Assembly (NCBI GenBank): GCA_958370325.1
Contig: CATXJW010000045.1
Coordinates: 1 to 14,547, forward strand
Direction of reading: 5' to 3'
Length of the DNA stretch: 14,547 nt
Origin: an uncultured Collinsella sp.
GTDB lineage: Bacteria; Actinomycetota; Coriobacteriia; Coriobacteriales; Coriobacteriaceae
The notes under the pieces were generated by a model. That model was not told where the DNA came from. It saw only the letters and a program-made list of their open reading frames with translations, and made no database searches. Shown one piece after another: positions 6,321-12,770 of this stretch (positions are counted from its first letter, which is position 1; every line of letters begins with the position of its first letter). The position numbers and the translations under genes were made by a program.

Positions 6321-8681
6321 ATGGATGCCGCAGCCCGTACCGCCCATGATTCCACCCTCCAGCCGTTCTCGGAGATGGAGCATTATAAGCATGCCGATGA
6401 GCTGCCGCCCGAGATTATGGCGGACAGCTACGACAAGCTGGAGCGTCTGTGCCTCAAATATATGAATGAGGACGACTTCTCTAAGGTTGAACAGGCCTAC
6501 TGCTTTGCCGCCGAGAAGCACTGCAACCAAAAGCGCCGCTCGGGCGAGATGTACATTAACCATCCCGTCGAGGTGGCCATCATTTTGGCCGACCTCAAGA
6601 TGGACTGTGACGTGGTGTGCGCCGCGCTGCTGCACGATACCGTCGAGGATACCGAGACCTCGCTTGCCGACGTTTCCGGCCTGTTTGGCGATACGGTGGC
6701 CGAGCTCGTCGATGGCGTGACCAAGCTCACCAACATCGAAGTCGACAGCATGGACGAGAAGCAGGCCCTCACGCTGCGCAAGATGTTCCTCGCCATGTCC
6801 AAGGACATCCGCGTCATCATCGTTAAGCTTGCCGACCGTCTGCACAACATGCGCACCCTTGCAGCCCTGCGTGAGGACCGTCGCCTGTTTAAGGCTCGCG
6901 AGACCATGGACGTGTATGCGCCCCTGGCCGACCGTCTGGGCATGAGCTCCATTAAATGGGAGCTCGAGGACCTGTCCTTCTTCTACCTGGAGCCCGATGC
7001 CTACCAGCGCATCGCGCGCATGGTGGCGGAGTCGCGCGAGGTTCGCGAGCGCTACCTGGCCGAGACCATCAAGACGCTCACCGACGAGCTTAACCGCATT
7101 GGTTTGGAAGACTTCCAGATCAACGGCCGTTCCAAGCACTATTGGTCCATCTACCAAAAGATGAAGCGCAAGGGCAAGGAATTCTCCGAGATCTACGACC
7201 TGGTGGCGCTGCGCGTCATCACACATTCGGTGCGCGATTGCTACTCCACGCTTGGCGCGGTGCATACGCTGTGGCACCCCATGCCTGGTCGCTTTAAAGA
7301 CTATATCGCCATGCCCAAGGTCAATAACTACCAGTCGCTCCATACGACGGTTATCGGCCCCACAGCCCGCCCGCTCGAGATTCAGATTCGAACCTACGAG
7401 ATGCATGAGCAGGCCGAGTACGGCATTGCCGCCCACTGGCTATATAAGAAGTCGGGTGGATCGTCTGCCTCCAAGACCAACGATGCGCAGCGTCTGGACG
7501 ATCAGATTAACTGGCTCAAGCATTCACTCGATTGGGCGGCGTCTGACGAGATCACCGATGCCAAGGAATACCTGCACTCGCTGAAGGTTGACCTGTTTGA
7601 CCAGGAGATTTTTGTCTTTACGCCCAAGGGTGAGGTCATGGCACTTCGTGCCGGCTCCACGCCGCTCGACTTTGCCTACGCCGTTCACACCGAGGTGGGC
7701 AACCATTGCGTCGGCGCTAAGATCAACGGTGCGGTGGCCCCGCTCACGCACGAGATCAAGACGGGCGACCGTGTCGAGATCCTGACCAACAAGAGTTCCA
7801 AGCCGTCGCGTGATTGGCTCAAGATCGTTAAGACGCCTTCCGCCAAGTCAAAGATCCGCCGCTATTTTGCCGCCGCGACCAAAGACGATGACGCTGCCGC
7901 TGGCCGCGATATACTGGCCAAGGACCTGCGCAAGCGCGGGTATGGCATCTCTACGCCGCGATCCACGCGTGCGCTCAACGCTGTGGCGGAGCAGTTTAAC
8001 TACAAGCAGCTCGAGGACCTGTTTGCCGCCGTCGGCGCCGGCAAGGTTGCCCCGCGCGCTGTGGGTAACAAGGTCGAGCAAATCTTGGACCCCAAGCCCG
8101 AGGAGCAGCTCTCCAAGGCCGAGGCTATCGCCGAGGTCGTGAAGCAGCCTGCCCGCGGCTCCAACCGCAAGCCGCAAAAGCGCGGCAAGAGCGCCAGCAA
8201 CGGCATTATCGTCAAGGGCGAGAGCAACAGCGGCCTGCTGGTCCGTCTGGCCCATTGCTGCAACCCCGTGACGGGCGACGACATCGTCGGCTTCATCACG
8301 CGCGGTCGTGGCGTTTCGGTGCATCGCGCCAACTGTCCCAACGTCAAGGGTCTTATGGAGCATCCCGAGCGCATGATCGACGTGGAGTGGGACGGCGCTG
8401 CCGACACCCTCTTCCAGGTCGAGATCGTGGTCGAGTGCCTGGACCGCATGGGCCTTCTCAAGGATGTTACCATTGCCATTGGCGATGCGGGCGGCAATAT
8501 CCTTTCTGCCGCCACGTCGACCAACCGCGAGGGTATTGCAACCCTGCGCTTTATGGTCGAGATCTCGGACGCGAGTGGTCTGGATCCGCTGCTGGCCTCT
8601 ATCAGCAGCGTTGACTCGGTCTACGACGCGCGCCGCCTGATGCCCGGCGAGGGTGGAGCCCAGCTTAAGCGCCGCGTTTAG
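6321..8681 (+). CDS. rel: Bifunctional (p)ppGpp synthetase/hydrolase (RelA/SpoT family)
   Basis: The product has 786 residues, a normal size for long RSH enzymes. The HD hydrolase domain is intact, with His81 in HPVEVA and HDTVEDT at 105-111. In the synthetase domain, YDLVALRVI precedes RFKD at 324-327 and YIAMPKVNNYQSLHTTVIGP. The RxKD motif, rather than the ExDD of synthetase-only RelA, is typical of bifunctional enzymes. TGS spans about 424-486, a conserved-cysteine/zinc-finger region has HCC at 645-647 and HRANCPN, and an ACT domain lies at about 695-775. It makes ppGpp/pppGpp from ATP and GDP/GTP on stalled ribosomes and degrades it otherwise. ATG 6321 has an AGGGGA box 5 nt upstream; Met19 is an alternative start. 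The 15-nt gap to recJ indicates co-transcription. Confidence 0.95.
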   Translation: MDAAARTAHDSTLQPFSEMEHYKHADELPPEIMADSYDKLERLCLKYMNEDDFSKVEQAYCFAAEKHCNQKRRSGEMYINHPVEVAIILADLKMDCDVVCAALLHDTVEDTETSLADVSGLFGDTVAELVDGVTKLTNIEVDSMDEKQALTLRKMFLAMSKDIRVIIVKLADRLHNMRTLAALREDRRLFKARETMDVYAPLADRLGMSSIKWELEDLSFFYLEPDAYQRIARMVAESREVRERYLAETIKTLTDELNRIGLEDFQINGRSKHYWSIYQKMKRKGKEFSEIYDLVALRVITHSVRDCYSTLGAVHTLWHPMPGRFKDYIAMPKVNNYQSLHTTVIGPTARPLEIQIRTYEMHEQAEYGIAAHWLYKKSGGSSASKTNDAQRLDDQINWLKHSLDWAASDEITDAKEYLHSLKVDLFDQEIFVFTPKGEVMALRAGSTPLDFAYAVHTEVGNHCVGAKINGAVAPLTHEIKTGDRVEILTNKSSKPSRDWLKIVKTPSAKSKIRRYFAAATKDDDAAAGRDILAKDLRKRGYGISTPRSTRALNAVAEQFNYKQLEDLFAAVGAGKVAPRAVGNKVEQILDPKPEEQLSKAEAIAEVVKQPARGSNRKPQKRGKSASNGIIVKGESNSGLLVRLAHCCNPVTGDDIVGFITRGRGVSVHRANCPNVKGLMEHPERMIDVEWDGAADTLFQVEIVVECLDRMGLLKDVTIAIGDAGGNILSAATSTNREGIATLRFMVEISDASGLDPLLASISSVDSVYDARRLMPGEGGAQLKRRV

Positions 8682-8717
8682 TCGCGACGAACGTGCCACA
8701 TTATCGATATTCGCTAC

Positions 8718-8745
8718 ACTCGAGGCATCGTTTGATGCCTCGAGT
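8718..8745 (+). other. 12-bp perfect hairpin between rel and the MBL gene
   Basis: ACTCGAGGCATC (8718-8729), loop GTTT, then GATGCCTCGAGT (8734-8745) form a perfect 12-bp stem. Only TTCTAT follows, so as an intrinsic terminator for rel it would be weak. A possible -10 (TACACT, 8715-8720) overlaps its left edge, so it may instead be a 5'-UTR structure or operator of the next gene. It begins 36 nt after the rel stop and ends 20 nt before the next start. Confidence 0.6.
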
Positions 8746-8765
8746 TCTATAGAGAGGAGAGGGAC

Positions 8766-9449
8766 ATGGGTGCTGTGTCCTTGGATTTAACTCCCAAGGG
8801 ATCGGTCGAGATCGAGACGCTCGTAAACGGTCCCATTCAGACCAATAGCTATGCTGTTATTTCGGACAATGAGTGCGTGATTATCGATCCCGCATGGGAA
8901 GGCGAGCGCTTGGTGGAGCATATTCGAGCCGAGCATCCCGGTGTACGCGTGCTTGGCGCCGTATGCACTCATGGCCATGCCGATCATGTTGGCGGTGTTG
9001 CCGGCGTGCGAACCACCGTTGGCGAGGGCTGCCAGTATGAGCTGTGTGCTAAGGATGTGGCGGTGCCGCATGCGAATATCGAGGAACAGCGAGCTATGTG
9101 GGGCATTGAGACGCCCGACCCCGGGGAGCCGACGCGTCTGCTCGCCGAGGGCGATGCTATCGAGGTGGGCGATATCTGCCTGCAGGTGATCGAGACGCCC
9201 GGTCACACACCGGGTGGCATTGTCTTGTTTGCTGCCACCGAGCGGGGGAACATTGCCTTTGTGGGTGACACGCTATTCCCGGGCAGCCACGGCCGCACCG
9301 ATCTTGCCGGTGGCGACGAGGCGGCGATTCTGCGCTCGCTCTCCAAGCTCGCCCGGCTTCTCCCGCCCGATACCGTTTGCCTAACCGGCCATGGCGATTC
9401 GACCACCATGGCACGCGAGCTCATACAGAACCCTTTCATGCGGATGTAG
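8766..9449 (+). CDS. Metallo-beta-lactamase-fold hydrolase, glyoxalase-II-like
   Basis: This cytoplasmic protein of 227 residues carries the full MBL metal-binding set: THGHADH (His69, His71, Asp73, His74), GHTPG (His147), GDTLF (Asp168) and GHG (His209). The opening GPIQTNSYAVIS and the GHTPGGIVLF and GDTLFPGSHGRTDL motifs resemble the short glyoxalase II/YcbL-type hydrolases, which cleave thioesters such as S-lactoylglutathione. Since Coriobacteria are not known glutathione users, the natural substrate is uncertain. ATG 8766 follows a strong AGGAG (8755-8759) with 6-nt spacing. It sits in the recJ-rel neighbourhood, as related MBL genes often do in Gram-positive bacteria. A hairpin at 8718-8745 may separate its transcription from rel. 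Confidence 0.9.
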   Translation: MGAVSLDLTPKGSVEIETLVNGPIQTNSYAVISDNECVIIDPAWEGERLVEHIRAEHPGVRVLGAVCTHGHADHVGGVAGVRTTVGEGCQYELCAKDVAVPHANIEEQRAMWGIETPDPGEPTRLLAEGDAIEVGDICLQVIETPGHTPGGIVLFAATERGNIAFVGDTLFPGSHGRTDLAGGDEAAILRSLSKLARLLPPDTVCLTGHGDSTTMARELIQNPFMRM

Positions 9450-9479
9450 CTTAATAGTCGGCTTTTGAAGCACGAGAAG

Positions 9480-9554
9480 CGTCCAAACGTCAAGCTATTT
9501 TTCCCCAACGGGTCGATTCCGTAGGGCAAACGGTCAAAAAAGTCTGTTTGGACG
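9480..9554 (+). other. Inverted-repeat leader region upstream of fba
   Basis: CGTCCAAAC (9480-9488) and GTTTGGACG (9546-9554) are a perfect 9-bp inverted pair 57 nt apart. Between them a smaller hairpin is possible (CCCAACGG against CCGTAGGG around GTCGATT, one mismatch), plus a T-run (9498-9502) and an A-run (9536-9541). It could be the 3' end of the MBL transcript or a folded region upstream of the fba promoter. It matches no riboswitch class I know. Confidence 0.35.
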
Positions 9555-9575
9555 ATATTCGTGAACAAACGAACG

Positions 9576-9603
9576 TTTATGCTCGGGTGCGCCGTGGTAA
9601 AAT
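9576..9603 (+). promoter_or_regulatory. Candidate fba promoter
   Basis: TAAAAT (9598-9603) is a good -10 and TTTATG (9576-9581), 16 nt upstream, a weak -35. Transcription would begin about 35 nt before the fba ATG. The strength of the fba codon bias and Shine-Dalgarno suggests a strong promoter, but the -35 match is only partial. Confidence 0.4.
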
Positions 9604-9643
9604 CTCAGGCGTTATCGGAGCAACCTTACAGGAGGTTTCTTTT

Positions 9644-10510
9644 ATGCTCGTCAACGCAGCAGACATGCTCAAGAAGGCCGAGGCCGGCAAGTACGGTCTT
9701 GGTGCCTTCAACACCAACAACCTCGAGTGGACCCTGGCTATTCTCCAGGCCGCCGAGGAGGCCAAGTCTCCGCTGATCCTTCAGTGCACCGCTGGTGCCG
9801 CTAAGTGGATGGGCGGTTTCAAGGTCTGCGCCGACATGGTCAAGGCTGCCGTCGAGGCCACGGGCGTTACCGTTCCCGTCGCCCTTCACCTCGATCACGG
9901 TTCTTACGAGGACTGCTTCAAGTGCATCGAGGCCGGCTTCACGTCCATCATGTATGACGGCTCTCACGAGGAGACCTTCCAGCTTAACCTCGACCGCACC
10001 AAGGAGCTCGTCGAGCTTGCCCACTCCAAGGGCATGTCCATCGAGGCCGAGGTCGGCGGCATCGGCGGCACCGAGGACGGCGTGACCTCCAGCGGCGAGC
10101 TCGCTGATCCTGCTGAGTGCAAGCAGATCGCTGACCTGGGCGTCGACTTCCTCGCCTGCGGCATCGGCAACATCCACGGCGTGTACCCCGCCGACTGGGC
10201 TGGCCTTTCCTTCGAGCGCCTGGGCGAGATCAAGGCTCAGACCGGCGACCTGCCCCTCGTCCTGCACGGTGGCACCGGCATCCCCGAGGATCAGATCAAG
10301 AAGGCCATCTCCCTGGGCATCTCCAAGATCAACGTCAACACCGACCTGCAGCTCGTCTTCGCCAAGGGCGTCCGTGAGTACATCGAGGCTGGCAAGGATC
10401 AGCAGGGCAAGGGCTTTGACCCCCGCAAGCTCCTCAAGCCTGGTCGCGACAACATCGTTGCCCGCACCAAGGAGCTCATGGAGGAGTTTGGCTCCGTCAA
10501 CAAGGCGTAA
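9644..10510 (+). CDS. fba: Class II fructose-1,6-bisphosphate aldolase
   Basis: The product has 288 residues, the usual size of the shorter class II (FbaA/GatY-like) zinc aldolases. They interconvert fructose 1,6-bisphosphate with dihydroxyacetone phosphate and glyceraldehyde 3-phosphate. Visible motifs are GAFNTNN near the start, LHLDHGS (His82, Asp84, His85; the acid/base Asp and a Zn ligand by family analogy), YDGSH, EAEVGGIGG, GIGNIHGVY and LHGGTGIP (further Zn and phosphate contacts), and KINVNTDLQ. A tagatose-bisphosphate aldolase is possible from sequence alone, but the extreme preference for AAG, GAG, CTC, ATC and GGC points to a highly expressed glycolytic enzyme. ATG 9644 has a perfect AGGAGG (9630-9635) 8 nt upstream. 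The in-frame extension upstream has no family similarity. A terminator follows at 10687-10717. Confidence 0.96.
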   Translation: MLVNAADMLKKAEAGKYGLGAFNTNNLEWTLAILQAAEEAKSPLILQCTAGAAKWMGGFKVCADMVKAAVEATGVTVPVALHLDHGSYEDCFKCIEAGFTSIMYDGSHEETFQLNLDRTKELVELAHSKGMSIEAEVGGIGGTEDGVTSSGELADPAECKQIADLGVDFLACGIGNIHGVYPADWAGLSFERLGEIKAQTGDLPLVLHGGTGIPEDQIKKAISLGISKINVNTDLQLVFAKGVREYIEAGKDQQGKGFDPRKLLKPGRDNIVARTKELMEEFGSVNKA

Positions 10511-10530
10511 GCGTCGCTAAACTTCCCGCC

Positions 10531-10622
10531 GGAAGCCCCGTCCCCCTACACTGTTTCCTTTGCGCTCACCTGGCTTCGCCAGAAGTCGCGCCAAGGAAAC
10601 AGTTCCGGGGGACGGGGCTTCC
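10531..10622. repeat. Long composite palindrome downstream of fba
   Basis: GGAAGCCCCGTCCCCC (10531-10546) pairs perfectly with 10607-10622 (16 bp). After a 3x3 mismatch, ACTGTTTCCTT (10550-10560) pairs perfectly with AAGGAAACAGT (10593-10603, 11 bp) in the same register. The apex holds GCGC/GCGC and CTGGC-TTC-GCCAG (10570-10582). Shorter TAAAC/GTTTA arms (10518-10522, 10626-10630) lie outside. No T-run follows. The design resembles REP/RAYT-associated or MITE palindromes with GGGGACGG-type arms; assignment is by analogy. It shares no sequence with the 109-173 palindrome. Confidence 0.8.
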
Positions 10623-10686
10623 TTCGTTTAACGCCGCAGGGTTACGAGGCTGAATTCATTTTTAGAGGTACCGTTTATCGGTGTTG

Positions 10687-10717
10687 AGAGCTCCTTTATT
10701 GGGGCTTTCTTTTTTAT
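10687..10717 (+). terminator. Intrinsic terminator for fba
   Basis: AGCTCC (10689-10694), loop TTTATT, GGGGCT (10701-10706) form a 6-bp stem with one G-U pair, followed by TTCTTTTTT. It lies about 180 nt after the fba stop, beyond the large palindrome, and is the first element with a proper T-tract. Confidence 0.6.
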
Positions 10718-10728
10718 CTCGCTACAAT
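10699..10728 (+). promoter_or_regulatory. Candidate promoter of the transglutaminase-like gene
   Basis: TACAAT (10723-10728) is a good -10, with TTGGGG (10699-10704) 18 nt upstream as a partial -35. It overlaps the fba terminator, so the two genes appear separately transcribed, and it would give a 5' UTR of about 30 nt. Confidence 0.45.
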
Positions 10729-10764
10729 GGGCTTCAAGCGTTCTAATGACTTGGAGTTTGGTAT

Positions 10765-12198
10765 ATGGCTGTTATTAATGTACTGCCTTCGGATGGGAAG
10801 GTTATTGACGAGGGTCCAGTTGGTTGCTCTGTTGATGTTTGCTGTGATGACTTTCGTCATCTCGATGTTGGACTGCCGCCCGAGATTCTTCGTCTTAAGG
10901 ATGCTGGGTATTTGACGCAGGCTGCTGCTGCCTGCGATCGCCTTTTGGAACAGAACCCCGAGCCTTCGCTGGCCGCCTGCGTTCGCGCCGAGCGGTATCG
11001 CATGCTCGAGACGCCGCTTCATTTTTCGGTGTCGCGTGATCGAGCCATTGCGATGATTCGCGAGGAGTGGCCAGAGTTTACCGAAGAGCAGTTTGACGAC
11101 CTGATTGATCGTAAGCGTATTGACTGGCGCTTTATCGATGGCGAGTTGTTCGTTCTCGACAACTTCCTCAATTCGCTTCGCGTGTATCCCAAAGAGGTCC
11201 CCGGCATGCGTCCCGATCCTGTGGACGGAATTGCGCTACGCAACCAGATGCTCAAGGAGATGGAATCGCAGAATGGGCTGTCTCGCGTCATCACCCTAAA
11301 GGCATCCGTGTCTGTCCCCGGAGCTCTTGAGGGGGAGGCCGTTCGCGCGTGGCTTCCCGTTGCCGCCGCCTGTCGTCAACAGTCTCATATCGAGGTTCTC
11401 GATATGACGTCGGAGGGTACCGTTGCCTCTGAAAACGTTTCGGCTCGTACTGCCTCTTGGACATCTTCGACTGAACATTCATTCTCGGTGACCTATCGCT
11501 ATCACATCGATGCCGCCTATTGCGATATCTATGGTGGTGCGCTCCCATCGCATCCCTGTATGGACACGCCGCTGCCCGAGGACACTTCCGAGGACCGTCC
11601 GCACATTGCGTTTACGCCGTACCTGCGACAGCTGACGGAGCGTGTTATTGACGGGCTCGAGGATCCGCTCGATCGCGCTCGTGCTATCTATGATTACCTG
11701 ACGCAGCATATCGACTATCGCTATCAGCCGCCGTACCTGCTTTTGGGATCTATTGCCGATGACTGCGCGCATTCGCTCCGTGGCGATTGCGGCGTTATGG
11801 CGCTCACGTTCATCACCATGTGCCGTATCGCGGGCGTGCCTGCCCGTTGGCAGAGCGGCCTGTATGTTGCGCCCGATTCGGTGGGGCCGCACGACTGGGC
11901 AGAGTTCTATACGCCGCAGACCGGTTGGCTCAACGCCGACGTGTCATTTGGATCTTCTGCTCGCAGGATGGGGGAGGAGTGGCGCCGCCATCACTACTTT
12001 GGCAATCTCGACCCGTGGCGTATGGTGGCCAACAATCGATTCCAGGCAGAGTTTGAGCCCTCTTTCGACGGCATGCGCGAGGACCCTTACGATAACCAGA
12101 TGGGTGAGGCTTCGGTCGACGGTCGCGGATGCCGTCAGCGTGAGATGCTCCGCACGGTCGAACTCATCGAAATGCTCGAAGTTCCATTTTCGGACTAA
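10765..12198 (+). CDS. Transglutaminase-like cysteine-protease-fold protein with unassigned N-terminus
   Basis: The protein has 477 residues with no signal peptide or membrane segment, so it should be cytoplasmic. The transglutaminase core lies at about 285-400: DPLDRARAIYDYLTQHIDYRY, then RGDCGVMALTFITMCRIAGVPARW with Cys342, PHDWAEFY with His376, and WLNADVSFG with Asp392. This is a complete Cys-His-Asp triad. Residues 173 to about 260 resemble the beta-rich domain (VRAWLPVAAAC) that precedes this core in similar proteins. Residues 1 to about 170 I do not recognise; they look helical (EEWPEFTEEQFDDLIDRKRI) and may be a binding domain. Bacterial members may be proteases or amidases rather than crosslinkers, so no substrate is claimed. 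ATG 10765 has GGAG at 10753-10756. It is flanked by its own promoter and by a tRNA gene. Confidence 0.85.
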   Translation: MAVINVLPSDGKVIDEGPVGCSVDVCCDDFRHLDVGLPPEILRLKDAGYLTQAAAACDRLLEQNPEPSLAACVRAERYRMLETPLHFSVSRDRAIAMIREEWPEFTEEQFDDLIDRKRIDWRFIDGELFVLDNFLNSLRVYPKEVPGMRPDPVDGIALRNQMLKEMESQNGLSRVITLKASVSVPGALEGEAVRAWLPVAAACRQQSHIEVLDMTSEGTVASENVSARTASWTSSTEHSFSVTYRYHIDAAYCDIYGGALPSHPCMDTPLPEDTSEDRPHIAFTPYLRQLTERVIDGLEDPLDRARAIYDYLTQHIDYRYQPPYLLLGSIADDCAHSLRGDCGVMALTFITMCRIAGVPARWQSGLYVAPDSVGPHDWAEFYTPQTGWLNADVSFGSSARRMGEEWRRHHYFGNLDPWRMVANNRFQAEFEPSFDGMREDPYDNQMGEASVDGRGCRQREMLRTVELIEMLEVPFSD

Positions 12199-12212
12199 TC
12201 AACAGAAAGCTG

Positions 12213-12221
12213 TGATAAACT
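12213..12221 (+). promoter_or_regulatory. Candidate extended -10 for tRNA-Leu
   Basis: TG-A-TAAACT ends 16 nt before the tRNA 5' end, a usual promoter distance. No convincing -35 is seen. It lies just after the stop of the preceding gene. Confidence 0.35.
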
Positions 12222-12237
12222 AACTCACGCATTACGT

Positions 12238-12324
12238 GCCCGAGTGGCGGAATTGGCAGACGCAGTGGACTCAAAATCCACCGTTGGCAACAACGTGCGA
12301 GTTCGAGTCTCGCCTCGGGCACCA
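12238..12324 (+). tRNA. tRNA-Leu (anticodon CAA)
   Basis: This is an 87-nt class II tRNA. Acceptor GCCCGAG (12238-12244) pairs with CTCGGGC (12314-12320), followed by discriminator A and an encoded CCA (12322-12324). The anticodon arm GTGGA/TCCAC encloses CTCAAAA with CAA at 12272-12274, reading UUG. The D-arm (GGCGGAATTGGCAGACGC), a long variable arm and the T arm GCGAG-TTCGAGT-CTCGC are all present, as expected for tRNA-Leu. It is followed by an intrinsic terminator. Its 3' end is repeated downstream at 12486. Confidence 0.96.
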
Positions 12325-12370
12325 TACATGCAAGTGAGCGTTCAAGGGGGTCAAGGCCCCCTTTTTCGTG
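12302..12370 (+). repeat. Direct repeat copy 1: tRNA-Leu 3' end plus terminator
   Basis: From the T loop (TTCGAGTCTCGCCTCGGGCA) through the CCA, the trailer and the terminator to CGTG, this 69-nt stretch recurs at 12486-12553. There are three substitutions and one missing C. The offset between copies is 184 nt. Confidence 0.9.
12344..12366 (+). terminator. Intrinsic terminator of tRNA-Leu
   Basis: AAGGGGG, loop TCAAGG, CCCCCTT, within a T5 tract (12362-12366), starting 20 nt after the CCA. The stem is 7 bp. Confidence 0.85.
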
Positions 12371-12485
12371 CCGAACTCGCGTGAGCGCGCGGAGCGTTAA
12401 GCAAACAGGCCAGCGGCCTGTTTGTAGCGGAGCGTGGCGAGGGCGCCGTGCGCCCGAAGCCCGGGGCTTCGCGAAGCGAAGGTCC
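12371..12485. other. Hairpin-rich spacer between the two tRNA 3'-end copies
   Basis: These 115 nt contain three perfect inverted repeats in a row: CAAACAGGCC-AGC-GGCCTGTTTG (12402-12424), GGGCGC-CGT-GCGCCC (12441-12455) and CGAAGCCC-G-GGGCTTCG (12455-12471). The palindrome CTTCGCGAAG follows. No plausible protein is encoded on either strand. Confidence 0.7.
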
Positions 12486-12553
12486 TTCGAGTCTCGCCTC
12501 GGGCACCATTCATGCAAGCGAGTGTTCAAGGGGGTCAAGGCCCCTTTTTCGTG
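12486..12553 (+). repeat. Direct repeat copy 2: orphan tRNA-Leu 3' fragment plus terminator
   Basis: This 68-nt near-copy of 12302-12370 contains only the T-loop-to-CCA half of the tRNA, so it cannot make a functional tRNA. Differences from copy 1 are A to T after the CCA, two substitutions in the trailer and one C fewer in the terminator. A partial tRNA 3' end repeated downstream of the intact tRNA resembles an attachment-site pair left by integration, or an unequal tandem duplication. Confidence 0.9.
12528..12549 (+). terminator. Second intrinsic terminator (duplicated)
   Basis: AAGGGG, loop of 7, CCCCTT and a T5 tract (12545-12549) form a 6-bp stem. It is the repeat copy of the tRNA terminator and insulates the infC promoter that follows. 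Confidence 0.75.
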
Positions 12554-12579
12554 TACGTAATGTGATAACGTGCTGTACG

Positions 12580-12588
12580 TGTTATTAT
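12580..12588 (+). promoter_or_regulatory. Candidate extended -10 promoter of infC-rpmI-rplT
   Basis: TG-T-TATTAT is an extended -10 with a 5/6 match, placed after the duplicated terminator and before the structured leader. The -35 region is poor. Transcription starting near 12595 would give a leader of about 175 nt. Confidence 0.5.
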
Positions 12589-12621
12589 TCGCAAGGTGTT
12601 GTTCCCGCAATGCCCTAAAGA

Positions 12622-12720
12622 GGAACCTGAGGGTTCCCACCTTTTGGCGCCAATGAGCAGCTGACTGGTCATACAACTTAGATTCCCTTCCTCAAATCGA
12701 GGAAGTCTATGTGTACGACC
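12622..12720 (+). promoter_or_regulatory. Structured infC leader (possible L20/IF3 autoregulatory element)
   Basis: Three structures precede the attenuator. They are GGAACC-TGAG-GGTTCC (12622-12637), the palindrome TTGGCGCCAA (12644-12653), and an extended hairpin centred on CTTCCTC-AAATC-GAGGAAG (12687-12705). The last continues outward through TAGA/TCTA, TAC/GTA and GGTC/GACC (12667-12720). The outermost GACC overlaps the 5' arm of the terminator at 12718, so the two folds compete. Firmicute infC-rpmI-rplT operons use an L20-sensing leader with terminator; the same logic is inferred here, but homology is not shown. Confidence 0.55.
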
Positions 12721-12751
12721 TGGTTGCTGAGAAGCGCCGGGTTATTTTTTT
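12718..12751 (+). terminator. Attenuator terminator immediately before infC
   Basis: ACCTGG (12718-12723) pairs with CCGGGT (12737-12742), one G-U pair. The apex can add GC/GC pairs, and TTA plus seven T (12745-12751) follows. It ends 20 nt before the proposed infC start codon, with no gene between it and the promoter, so it can only act as a conditional attenuator. Confidence 0.75.
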
Positions 12752-12757
12752 ATGAAT

Positions 12758-12762
12758 GGAGG
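12758..12762 (+). promoter_or_regulatory. infC Shine-Dalgarno that places the start at ATA 12771
   Basis: GGAGG lies 8 nt before ATA 12771, ideal spacing. The ATG at 12756 would overlap this box and has only the T-tract of the attenuator upstream, hence no ribosome-binding site of its own. Confidence 0.65.
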
Positions 12763-12770
12763 TAGGGAAA

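Noticed and set aside
6267..7436. Long minus-strand ORF (389 codons) opposite rel
   Set aside because: It mirrors the rel codon structure in GC-rich DNA, has no recognisable domain or good start, and rel itself is unmistakable.
12164..12676. Minus-strand 170-codon ORF containing VPEARLELARCCQ
   Set aside because: It is the antisense translation of tRNA-Leu and its duplicated 3' end; this peptide pattern is a familiar artefact of tRNA antisense frames.
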